Positions 8,893-16,317 of a stretch of DNA of 64,000 bases are shown here, one piece after another. The stretch's first letter is position 1; each line of letters opens with the position of its first letter. The stretch lies in contig NZ_FQUT01000004.1 in NCBI RefSeq assembly GCF_900129245.1, positions 62,001 through 126,000 on the forward strand. The letters are read 5' to 3'. The notes beneath the pieces are model-generated. The model had not been told where the DNA came from and did not search any database. It saw only the letters and a list, made by a program, of their open reading frames with translations. The DNA is from Chryseobacterium arachidis (lineage in GTDB: Bacteria; Bacteroidota; Bacteroidia; Flavobacteriales; Weeksellaceae). A program made the translations under genes and the position numbers.

Positions 8893-10035
8893 TTAATAAC
8901 CATGCAGATTAATATCCTCAGTTCTCTGCAAAGTAACTTTTCTCCCCATTTTCTTTTGAATGACTCTGAAATGCTGTAGTTCATCATCCGTAAGAATATT
9001 GATGGCAGTTCCTTTTTCGCCTGCACGCCCCGTTCTACCGATGCGGTGAATATAATCTAAAGGCGAGCGTGGTAATTCGTAATTGATCACGCAGGGCAGC
9101 GATTCTATATGGATTCCACGACCAATTAAATCTGTAGCAACCAAAATCTGAGCGCCATTTGATTTAAATTCTTCCAGATTATTTCGACGCGCCCCCTGCG
9201 ATTTCTGACTGTGAATGGCAACGGCTTTTATTTTGTTTTTCTTTAATTTTTCAACTAAATTATCTGCAGCTCTTGTGGAAGAAACAAAAATTAATGCTTT
9301 CTCAACTTTCTTTTCCTTAATCAAATATCTTAAAAACGGACCTTTGTTTTCAGGAGCAACGTGATAAGCCAATTGTTCAATGTTATCAATTTCAACTTCC
9401 TCTTTTTTAATTTCAATAATTATAGGATTGATAGATAAACGTTCCTTCATTTCGGCAACTTTATCATTTAAAGTCGCTGAAAATAACGTGGTTTGCTTTG
9501 CAACAGGCATCATTGCGAAAAGCTTATTCATCTCTTCACCAAAACCCAATTGAAACATTTTATCTGCTTCATCAATCACCAAATGCTGGATTTCGGAAAT
9601 TTTCAAGGCATTATGATCAATCAAATCCAATAAACGTCCTGGGGTGGCAATCAAAACTTCGACGCCAAACATTCCTTTCATCTGTGGATTGATGGAAACC
9701 CCGCCGTAAACTGCCATGGTTCGGACTTCACGCTTAAGATTATCCGTAAAAGCTCTGAAAACCTCATCAATCTGAATCGCCAGTTCTCGTGTAGGAACCA
9801 ATATCAATACCTGAATATTTCGGTTTTTCTTCATCTCCGTATTCTGTAATTTTTCTAAAATAGGCATCACAAAACAAGCCGTTTTTCCGGAACCGGTCTG
9901 TGCAATCCCCATAAGATCTTTTCCCTGTAAAATAACTGGAACAGACTGCTCCTGGATTGGAAAAGGTTTCAGATACCCTAATTTTTTAACAGAACGAATA
10001 ATATTGTGTGATAATCCTAACGATTCAAATGACAT
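8893..10035 (-). CDS. DEAD-box ATP-dependent RNA helicase (RhlE-like)
   Basis: 380 residues from the ATG at 10035. A longer frame opens with TTG at 10146, but the extra residues are basic and unlike the family, and the -7 box at 10052-10059 lies inside them. The motifs run in order: Q motif (PIQEQSVP), Walker A AQTGSGKT, PTRELA, TPGRLLD, DEAD, SAT, and HRIGRTGR. The C-terminal tail is short, which fits the RhlE subgroup that remodels RNA in ribosome assembly or cold adaptation. It is monocistronic and divergent from pncA. Confidence 0.93.
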   Translation of the reverse strand: MSFESLGLSHNIIRSVKKLGYLKPFPIQEQSVPVILQGKDLMGIAQTGSGKTACFVMPILEKLQNTEMKKNRNIQVLILVPTRELAIQIDEVFRAFTDNLKREVRTMAVYGGVSINPQMKGMFGVEVLIATPGRLLDLIDHNALKISEIQHLVIDEADKMFQLGFGEEMNKLFAMMPVAKQTTLFSATLNDKVAEMKERLSINPIIIEIKKEEVEIDNIEQLAYHVAPENKGPFLRYLIKEKKVEKALIFVSSTRAADNLVEKLKKNKIKAVAIHSQKSQGARRNNLEEFKSNGAQILVATDLIGRGIHIESLPCVINYELPRSPLDYIHRIGRTGRAGEKGTAINILTDDELQHFRVIQKKMGRKVTLQRTEDINLHGY

Positions 10036-10051
10036 AAAAAAATATTTCGTG

Positions 10052-10059
10052 CAAAGATA
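10052..10059 (-). promoter_or_regulatory. -7 box for the DEAD-box helicase
   Basis: TATCTTTG on the minus strand, 17 bases before the ATG at 10035. It supports that start over the upstream TTG. Confidence 0.5.
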
Positions 10060-10236
10060 CGCTATTGAGATTTTGTTTCTATGCTTATTTATTGGTAATC
10101 GCAAAGACGCAAAAGTTTTTGATATCATGTCGTTTTTAAGGCGCAAGGAAATGCCGATTTGTCCGATAAATCAATTTTGGATAATTTTTTGAAGGTTAGT
10201 TTTCGTAGATTTATAAAAAAATCGAGAATTTTAAAT

Positions 10237-10842
10237 ATGAAAAAAGCGTTAATAATCGTAGATGTACAGAATGATTTTTGCGAGGGCGGTGCTTTGGCAG
10301 TTCCTGGCGCAAATGAAGTAATCCCGTATATCAATGCTCTGATGGAAGAAAATGAGTATGATCAAATTGTTTTAACTCAGGATTGGCATCCTGCAAATCA
10401 TAAAAGTTTTGCCAGTAATAATGGCAGAAAAGTTGGCGAAAGTATTATTTTAAATGGAGTTCCGCAGTTTATGTGGCCGGATCACTGTATTCAGGGTACT
10501 TTCGGGGCAGAAATCCATAAAGATCTGAATCAGGAAAAGGTAACCCACATTATTCAAAAAGGAAAAAACACTGAAATTGATGCTTATAGCGGCTTTCAGG
10601 ATAATAATCACTTTATGAAAACTGGTTTGGATGATTTCCTAAAATACCACGATATTCAATTATTGGAAATTGTAGGTTTGGCAATGGATTATTGTGTGAA
10701 ATTTACCTGTACGGACGCGGTTGCCAATGGATATGTAACATGTCTTCATTTTAATGGAACTCGTGCTGTAAACGTAAAGCCCGATAACGGAAGAGATGCG
10801 ATCTATGAAATGATCCAGAAAGGTGTGACTGTTTTGGGATAA
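10237..10842 (+). CDS. pncA: Nicotinamidase (PncA family)
   Basis: 201 residues from the ATG at 10237; an upstream TTG-initiated extension looks non-native. It converts nicotinamide to nicotinate for NAD salvage. Asp9 of VDVQNDF, the Lys in the IIQKGKN segment and the Cys in MDYCVKFT form the expected catalytic triad, and DWHPANH (Asp49, His51) supplies metal ligands. The length is normal for bacterial PncA. It stands alone, has its own terminator at 10867-10900, and is divergent from the helicase gene. Confidence 0.93.
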   Translation: MKKALIIVDVQNDFCEGGALAVPGANEVIPYINALMEENEYDQIVLTQDWHPANHKSFASNNGRKVGESIILNGVPQFMWPDHCIQGTFGAEIHKDLNQEKVTHIIQKGKNTEIDAYSGFQDNNHFMKTGLDDFLKYHDIQLLEIVGLAMDYCVKFTCTDAVANGYVTCLHFNGTRAVNVKPDNGRDAIYEMIQKGVTVLG

Positions 10843-10866
10843 TATTCAAATTCATATAAATAAATT

Positions 10867-10900
10867 AAAGTTTCGAATCTATCTGATTTGAAACTTTTTT
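10867..10900 (+). terminator. Terminator after pncA
   Basis: AAAGTTTCGAATC / GATTTGAAACTTT hairpin with a 5-base loop (one G-U pair), ending in TTTTTT, 24 bases past the pncA stop. Confidence 0.8.
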
Positions 10901-10980
10901 ATTGACAATAAGCGATTTATTTTAGAATATTTTACGAAGAAATTATAAATTAATTATGATAGTCAGTTGATAAATATAAT

Positions 10981-10988
10981 TAAATTTG
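10981..10988 (+). promoter_or_regulatory. -7 box for the TlpA-like gene
   Basis: TAAATTTG, 28 bases before the GTG start at 11017. No good -33 match is seen. Confidence 0.35.
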
Positions 10989-11016
10989 ACACTTCAAAAT
11001 AGTAAATCTTAACACT

Positions 11017-12162
11017 GTGAAAAAAATATTATTCTCTGCTATTATTGTTATAAGTTCTGCCTCTTTCGGACAAAATATTAAGATTTCAGGAAAGAGTTTC
11101 AGGCCTTTTAAGTATAAAATTATTTTATCCAATTCATTTGCAGATAAATATTATAACGGGAACCTGATTAAAGATTCTACGGCAATAGAAAATGGAAAAT
11201 TTAGTTTCAAAACTCCTAATAAGACATCTGACATTCCTTATGCTTACGTGTTTGTTGATAAAATAAATGCCGGATCATTTTATAAAAGTAGTGTGCTTTT
11301 TATCGATTCCAAGACTAAAAACATTCTTCTTGGAAAAGAAAATTCTCCTGAAAACTTTGAAGTAACTACAGATAGTGATTTTATTAAAAAAGAAGTTTTA
11401 AAATTTCAGAATTATTTTGCAGCTTTTAACAAAGACAAAGAAAACTTCAACGAAACAGCTCGAAAAGAATACGATCAATTTGAAGATAAAACGAAAATTC
11501 CTCAGGGTTTTTGGGATCAATATGAAACTTCAGAAAAAAAGTTTAGCGCATTAGAAGATTCAACTTTATTAGAGTATGTGAAAGAAAATCCTAATTCGTT
11601 CGTTGCCTTATGGAAATTAATTGAGAAGTTTGAAACAAATGGCTACAACCCAATCTACGAAGAAATATTTAATCATTTATCTTCAGAGATAAAAACCAAA
11701 AGAACCGCGAAAACTTTACAATTGGCAATCAAACAAGCCAGTGTTTTCCAGATCGGCAAACAATTTCCCGTTCCGAAAATAAAAAATATAGACAATTCTA
11801 AAAAGGAATTTTCACTTCCTAAAGCAAAATATACTTTGGTCGATTTCTGGTTCAGTAGTTGTAAACCTTGTCTTGAACAAATGCCACAATATGTTGAACT
11901 CTATTCGAAATTTGCATCGAAGGGTTTTAAAATTATAGGTATTGCTACAGATCAAAATAAATATAAGACCAATCTTGAAAATATCATTCAAAAGTTTAAA
12001 ATTCCGTGGAGCAATTATTGGGATGAAAATGGAAAACAATCTTCTGAATGGACCATAACTTCTTTTCCTACCAATTTCCTTTTAGATGAGACTGGTAATA
12101 TTTTAGCGAAGAATATTTCTGAAAAAGAACTTTCCGAATTACTCAATAAAAATCTTAACTGA
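11017..12162 (+). CDS. TlpA-like thioredoxin-domain protein, secreted
   Basis: 381 residues starting at GTG. This start gives a clean signal peptide (MKKILFSAIIVISSASFGQ). The N-terminal 240 residues are a beta-rich region and helices like the DUF4369-type domain often fused to Bacteroidetes TlpA proteins. The C-terminal thioredoxin domain carries the redox pair Cys282-x-x-Cys285 (SSCKPCLEQMP) and the cis-proline in SFPTNF. It should act in the periplasm as a thiol-disulfide oxidoreductase; the substrate is unknown. It is single-gene between two terminators, and no cytochrome-c maturation genes are nearby. Confidence 0.88.
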   Translation: MKKILFSAIIVISSASFGQNIKISGKSFRPFKYKIILSNSFADKYYNGNLIKDSTAIENGKFSFKTPNKTSDIPYAYVFVDKINAGSFYKSSVLFIDSKTKNILLGKENSPENFEVTTDSDFIKKEVLKFQNYFAAFNKDKENFNETARKEYDQFEDKTKIPQGFWDQYETSEKKFSALEDSTLLEYVKENPNSFVALWKLIEKFETNGYNPIYEEIFNHLSSEIKTKRTAKTLQLAIKQASVFQIGKQFPVPKIKNIDNSKKEFSLPKAKYTLVDFWFSSCKPCLEQMPQYVELYSKFASKGFKIIGIATDQNKYKTNLENIIQKFKIPWSNYWDENGKQSSEWTITSFPTNFLLDETGNILAKNISEKELSELLNKNLN

Positions 12163-12166
12163 TAAA

Positions 12167-12196
12167 AAAGACGTTGAAAATTAATTCAACGTCTTT
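12167..12196. terminator. Bidirectional terminator between tlpA-like gene and rluB
   Basis: Perfect 12-base arms AAAGACGTTGAA (12167-12178) and TTCAACGTCTTT (12185-12196), with A tracts on one side and T tracts on the other. It serves two convergent genes. Confidence 0.85.
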
Positions 12197-12223
12197 CTAT
12201 TTTAACTTAAAAAGTTGCTTTAA

Positions 12224-13351
12224 TTAAAGCATTTTAAGATTATTCACTTCCTGTTCTGTAAGAATTCTCCAGTGTCCTCTCTTGATATTCTTCTTCGTTA
12301 ATCCTGCGAACATTACCCTGTCTAAAGCTTCCACTTCATAACCCAATCTTTGGAAAATTCTTCTGATGACACGGTTCCATCCGATATGGATCTCAATACC
12401 CACTTCATTTTTAGGTTTCCCTTCAATGAAAGAAATCTGGTCTACCACAGCCACACCTTCATCCAAACGGATTCCTTCTGCAATTAACTTCATGTCTTCA
12501 TGAGTTAGTTTCTTATCTAACGTTACATGATAGATTTTCTTAGCATCAAAAGATGGATGCGTCAGCTTTTTTGTCATGTGCCCGTCGTTTGTTAAAAGAA
12601 TAACTCCGGTTGTAGAGCGGTCTAACCTTCCGACAGGAAAAACACGGTAAGGAGAAGCGTTCGCAACCAAATCCATTACTGTTTTTCTTGCTTTGTCATC
12701 TTTTGTAGTGGAAATATAACCTTTTGGCTTATTTAAAAGAACGTAAACAGGTTTTTCCGGCGTAATATTTTGTCCGTCGAAAACTACTTTATCCGTTTTC
12801 TGAACCTGGTACCCCATTTCGGTTACTACCTTTCCGTTGACTTCTACCAAACCTTGGGTAATCAGTTCATCCGCTTCTCTTCTGCTGCAAATTCCTGAGT
12901 TGGCAATATATTTATTAAGGCGAATTGTGTCCTTATGAACATCTTTTTCAATCTTGCTTAATCTTCTTTTCTGTACAAAAGATTTGTTTTTATCTTCTCG
13001 GTTTTCTGTTCCGGGCCTTCTTCCGTATTTCAGGCTGCCTCTTTCGTATTTATCTCGGGTATCAAAAGTATTGGGTCTGCTGCCACCTCTTTTCGGTGCA
13101 GATTTTCCAAAAGTCTTTCTCTCTTCACTCGAATTGGTTATAAAATCTGTCTGTTCAGTTTTTCCAAATTTCTTATCCATTCTGTCCTGGTAGCTTGTAC
13201 CACCACTTCTTTTGGAGTCAGAATTTCTTTCTCCTGCTTTAGGAAAAGATTTTTTGAAAGGTTTTGATCTGGAAGCACGAGAATCATCAGAATTATTTCT
13301 TGTTGAAGTTCTTGGTCTTTTGGGTTTTCCTGAATTATTGTCTCTGCTCAT
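12224..13351 (-). CDS. rluB: rRNA pseudouridine synthase, RluB/RsuA family, with long N-terminal extension
   Basis: 375 residues from the ATG at 13351. The TTG at 13369 lies inside the -7 box TATCTTTG, so it is rejected. The first ~145 residues are Arg/Lys/Ser/Gly-rich, low-complexity and probably disordered. An S4 RNA-binding domain follows (RLNKYIANSGICSRREADEL), then the catalytic domain with GRLDRSTTGVILLTNDG, where the Asp of GRLD is the nucleophile. The family isomerises uridines in 23S or 16S rRNA; the RluB assignment is by overall likeness. It is divergent from aroB. Confidence 0.88.
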   Translation of the reverse strand: MSRDNNSGKPKRPRTSTRNNSDDSRASRSKPFKKSFPKAGERNSDSKRSGGTSYQDRMDKKFGKTEQTDFITNSSEERKTFGKSAPKRGGSRPNTFDTRDKYERGSLKYGRRPGTENREDKNKSFVQKRRLSKIEKDVHKDTIRLNKYIANSGICSRREADELITQGLVEVNGKVVTEMGYQVQKTDKVVFDGQNITPEKPVYVLLNKPKGYISTTKDDKARKTVMDLVANASPYRVFPVGRLDRSTTGVILLTNDGHMTKKLTHPSFDAKKIYHVTLDKKLTHEDMKLIAEGIRLDEGVAVVDQISFIEGKPKNEVGIEIHIGWNRVIRRIFQRLGYEVEALDRVMFAGLTKKNIKRGHWRILTEQEVNNLKML

Positions 13352-13366
13352 TCTAAAATATTTTTG

Positions 13367-13374
13367 CAAAGATA
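13367..13374 (-). promoter_or_regulatory. -7 box for rluB
   Basis: TATCTTTG on the minus strand, 15 bases before the ATG. It overlaps and rules out the upstream TTG as a start codon. Confidence 0.5.
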
Positions 13375-13407
13375 GTAATTTAGTTACGAGTTAAAAATTA
13401 AGAATCA

Positions 13408-13415
13408 TAACTTTG
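13408..13415 (+). promoter_or_regulatory. -7 box for aroB
   Basis: TAACTTTG, 39 bases before the aroB ATG at 13455. A TTG at 13413 lies within it and is therefore not the start. It is 33 bases from the opposing rluB box. Confidence 0.5.
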
Positions 13416-13454
13416 CAATATAGTTTCATAATTAACCTTACAGAAAATCTGAAA

Positions 13455-14501
13455 ATGATAACAATATTAAACGATAATTTTTCTCAATTAAACGACTTCT
13501 TACACGAAAAATCTTTCAGCAAAATCTTTATTCTAGTTGATGAAAATACTCACGAATATTGTCTTCCCATTCTTTTAGGAAATATGGAAACCGATCTTGG
13601 CTTCGAAATTCTGGAGATCGAAGCGGGTGAAGAAATGAAAAATATCCAGACGGCCAATCAACTTTGGGAGATTCTTACGGAAATGCAGGCGGACAGAAAA
13701 GCTTTGGTTATCAACCTTGGCGGCGGTGTGATCACGGATATGGGCGGTTTTGTAGCTTCTACTTATAAAAGAGGAATTCAGTTTATCAATATTCCTACTA
13801 CCCTTTTATCGATGTGTGATGCGTCGATTGGTGGTAAAACGGGAATTGACCTGATGCATTATAAAAATATGGTGGGAACTTTCACGTTTCCTGAACAGAT
13901 TTTTGTGTATCCTAAATTTTTACAGACCCTTCCTTTTAAAGAATTAAGAAGCGGTTTTGCAGAAATGCTGAAGCATGGATTAATTGCCGATAAAGCACAT
14001 TGGGAAAATCTTACGCAGATCAATAAATTGGATATTGAAGGCGTTATTCCTCACATTCAAACATCGATGGACATTAAACAAAATGTGGTTGAACAGGACT
14101 TTCATGAAAAGAATATCAGAAAAACTTTGAATTTCGGGCACACCATCGGTCATGCGATCGAAAGCCTATGTTTAAGCCAGGGAAATCCTATTCTTCATGG
14201 CGAAGCGGTGGCAATGGGAATGATTGCTGAGGCGCATCTGGCTTATCTGGAAGGTTTACTTTCGGAAGAAGATTCAAAACTAATTATCGAAAATATTCAA
14301 AAGTATTATCCTTATTTAGATATCAGTGATTTTGAAAATGAAGCTATTTTTAATTTATTATTAAACGATAAGAAGAATACAGACAGCAAAATCAATTTTT
14401 CTTTGCTTACAGGAATTGGTTCTTGCAATTTTGATCATCAATGCAGTCAGAAAAATATATCAGAATCTTTAAATTTTTACAGAAAACTGAACAACGCTTA
14501 G
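13455..14501 (+). CDS. aroB: 3-dehydroquinate synthase
   Basis: 348 residues from the ATG at 13455. This shikimate-pathway enzyme turns DAHP into 3-dehydroquinate using NAD and a divalent metal. Visible family signatures are the NAD-binding segment GGGVITDMGGFVAS, PTTLLSMCDASIGGKTG, RSGFAEMLKHGLI, and the metal-site regions FGHTIGHAIES and LHGEAVAMGM. The length is normal. It is transcribed alone, divergently from rluB, and no other aromatic-pathway genes are next to it. Cytoplasmic. Confidence 0.96.
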   Translation: MITILNDNFSQLNDFLHEKSFSKIFILVDENTHEYCLPILLGNMETDLGFEILEIEAGEEMKNIQTANQLWEILTEMQADRKALVINLGGGVITDMGGFVASTYKRGIQFINIPTTLLSMCDASIGGKTGIDLMHYKNMVGTFTFPEQIFVYPKFLQTLPFKELRSGFAEMLKHGLIADKAHWENLTQINKLDIEGVIPHIQTSMDIKQNVVEQDFHEKNIRKTLNFGHTIGHAIESLCLSQGNPILHGEAVAMGMIAEAHLAYLEGLLSEEDSKLIIENIQKYYPYLDISDFENEAIFNLLLNDKKNTDSKINFSLLTGIGSCNFDHQCSQKNISESLNFYRKLNNA

Positions 14502-14668
14502 TTTTAGTTAGTATAATTTCTCTTTATTTTTAACAAGATTGTCAATTTAGATTATTTCTAAACAATTGTTTAATTATAATTTTATTTCATTAATAATCAA
14601 AACTTAATATTTTGCACTGCTAGTTTTCACAGGCGGTTTTTTATTGATTTTTATCATAATATCTTTTT

Positions 14669-14684
14669 TGGCAAGCAATTTGAA
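14669..14684 (+). promoter_or_regulatory. Partial sigma-54-like promoter, barrel gene 1
   Basis: TGGCAAGCAATTTGAA matches the -24 part of TGGCAC-N5-TTGCA, but the -12 GC is GA. It aligns with the better match at 15601 before the paralog. Confidence 0.25.
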
Positions 14685-14761
14685 AGATACTCTCCGTCAA
14701 ATGAAAAACTTGACAAGTAGTAAAATTTAAAAATTAGAGAACTAACATTAAAAATTAAATT

Positions 14762-15412
14762 ATGAAAAAGTTAATTTTAGGAATAGCAGTTACAGCTAGT
14801 TCATTAGCATTTGCTCAGACAACGACAACAACTTCATCAAATATGTCTTCCACTAACCCGGTAAGATTCGGTATCAAAGGGGGAATGAACGTTTCATCTT
14901 TAACCAACCAAAGTGGATTAGACGATCAGGGTTCTAAAATTGGTTTCAATGCAGGTGTATTCGCAAATATTCCAGTCGCAAGCTCTTTCAGTGTTCAGCC
15001 GGAGGTTTTATATTCTCAGTATGGAGATAAGTTTGATGAAACAATCGCTGGTACAAGATATTCATATGCAAGACACCATGATTATGTTACTGTTCCTGTA
15101 ATGTTGCAGTATAACTTCATCCCGAATTTATATATTGAAGCAGGTCCTGAATTTGGTTTCATGGTGAATGCAAAAGAAAAATTAAAAAATGAAACGGATA
15201 ATAATACGATTAATGAATCAGGAGATTACAAAGATTCTTTGAACAAATTTAACTTTGGTTTAGGTATCGGTGCTGGATATTATTTCACAGATAACATTGG
15301 TCTTACAGCAAGATACGTTGCAGGTCTTACAGATATAGCAAAAGACAGACCGAGCAATTCTGATGCAATTAGAAATAATGTTTTCCAGGTTGGCTTAGCA
15401 TTTAAATTCTAA
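14762..15412 (+). CDS. Outer-membrane beta-barrel protein (PorT-like fold), paralog 1
   Basis: 216 residues. The signal peptide (MKKLILGIAVTASSLAFAQ) is followed by a Thr/Ser linker and a small barrel of alternating hydrophobic strands: FGIKGGMNVSSL, GFNAGVFANIPVASSFSVQP, YVTVPVMLQYNF, LYIEAGPEFGF, and NVFQVGLAFKF at the C-terminus, ending in aromatic Phe as barrel proteins do. This is the outer-membrane beta-barrel family common in Bacteroidetes; its function is unknown. It is clearly homologous to the next gene, so a tandem duplication. It has its own terminator. Confidence 0.88.
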   Translation: MKKLILGIAVTASSLAFAQTTTTTSSNMSSTNPVRFGIKGGMNVSSLTNQSGLDDQGSKIGFNAGVFANIPVASSFSVQPEVLYSQYGDKFDETIAGTRYSYARHHDYVTVPVMLQYNFIPNLYIEAGPEFGFMVNAKEKLKNETDNNTINESGDYKDSLNKFNFGLGIGAGYYFTDNIGLTARYVAGLTDIAKDRPSNSDAIRNNVFQVGLAFKF

Positions 15413-15446
15413 TCAGATTTAGAAAAAACAATTTTGATTTCAATAG

Positions 15447-15483
15447 AAAAGGTCAGGTTTATGTATTAAGCCTGACCTTTTTG
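15447..15483 (+). terminator. Terminator after barrel gene 1
   Basis: AAAGGTCAGGTTTA / TAAGCCTGACCTTT hairpin with a TGTAT loop, followed by a T run. It lies 35 bases after the stop. Confidence 0.85.
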
Positions 15484-15600
15484 TATGTTAATAATCAACA
15501 CATTACACCTGTATTCCGTTACTGATTATTAATATATTGTTGAATTAATATAAGTAAGCAAGACTAATTTTTATCAAAAACTAAAGCAATTAATATAATT

Positions 15601-15616
15601 TGGCAAAAAATTTGCA
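15601..15616 (+). promoter_or_regulatory. Sigma-54-like promoter, barrel gene 2
   Basis: TGGCAAAAAATTTGCA fits TGGCAC-N5-TTGCA, with GG and GC at the -24 and -12 spacing. The predicted start is near 15627, about 38 bases before the ATG. Chance occurrence in AT-rich DNA cannot be excluded. Confidence 0.4.
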
Positions 15617-15664
15617 TTGTTAAGAATTAAAATTTTATAAATAAACAATTAAAAATTTTTAACT

Positions 15665-16243
15665 ATGAAAAAATTATTATTAGGCTTGGCAATCGCCTTA
15701 AGTTCAATGAGTTTTGCTCAGGAGAAAGCAAAAGAAGCTTCATTACCAGTAAGATTTGGTGTTAAAGCCGGTCTTAATGTCTCTTCTATCAATTCTGATG
15801 ATGCAAAAGCAAAAGCAGGACTTTATGGTGGTTTTTTCGCCAATATCCCCGTAGCTTCATCGTTCAGTGTACAGCCCGAACTTTTATACAATGGAATGGG
15901 AGCAAAAAATGAAGACTATTCTGATGTAAAGTTGAATCTGGATTATATTTCTGTACCGGTAATGGTTCAATATAATATTCTTCCGGAATTTTATGTAGAA
16001 GCCGGACCGCAGTTTAGCTTTGCCATTAACCGAAAAATAAAAGGACCCGGAGGAACTGCCGATGTAAAAGATTTTTATAAAGGGTTTGATTTTGGGTTAG
16101 GTTTAGGCGCAGGTTATTATATTGCTCAGGGATTTGGTGTTACGGCAAGATTTGTGGCCGGGGTAACGGATATTATTGAAAATAATAACGATGACGCCAT
16201 CAGAAACAGCGTATTCCAGATTGGAGTTGCCTATAAGTTCTAA
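15665..16243 (+). CDS. Outer-membrane beta-barrel protein, paralog 2
   Basis: 192 residues. Signal peptide MKKLLLGLAIALSSMSFAQ, then the same barrel as its upstream neighbour: FGVKAGLNVSSI, GGFFANIPVASSFSVQPELL, YISVPVMVQYNIL, FYVEAGPQFSF, and a C-terminal VFQIGVAYKF. It lacks the Thr-rich linker and has a shorter loop near residue 125 than paralog 1. Function unknown; the protein should sit in the outer membrane. The two paralogs have separate terminators and share an upstream TGGCAA-N5-TTG motif, which suggests they were duplicated with their promoters. Confidence 0.88.
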   Translation: MKKLLLGLAIALSSMSFAQEKAKEASLPVRFGVKAGLNVSSINSDDAKAKAGLYGGFFANIPVASSFSVQPELLYNGMGAKNEDYSDVKLNLDYISVPVMVQYNILPEFYVEAGPQFSFAINRKIKGPGGTADVKDFYKGFDFGLGLGAGYYIAQGFGVTARFVAGVTDIIENNNDDAIRNSVFQIGVAYKF

Positions 16244-16260
16244 AACAGTTTAATTTAATA

Positions 16261-16297
16261 AAAAAGTTCAGACTTCAAATGAAGTCTGAACTTTTTT
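16261..16297. terminator. Bidirectional terminator between barrel gene 2 and purF
   Basis: AAAAAGTTCAGACTTC / GAAGTCTGAACTTTTT with a 4-base loop and A/T tracts on both sides, between convergent genes. Confidence 0.9.
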
Positions 16298-16317
16298 ATT
16301 TTATAGAATTAATAATT

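Noticed and set aside
10144..10146. TTG start for the DEAD-box helicase
   Set aside because: It lies beyond the -7 box at 10052-10059 and adds a non-family leader; the ATG at 10035 fits.
13367..13369. TTG start for rluB
   Set aside because: It lies in the -7 box TATCTTTG; the ATG at 13351 is used instead.
13413..13415. TTG start for aroB giving a longer protein
   Set aside because: It lies in the -7 box TAACTTTG; the ATG at 13455 begins the family-like N-terminus.
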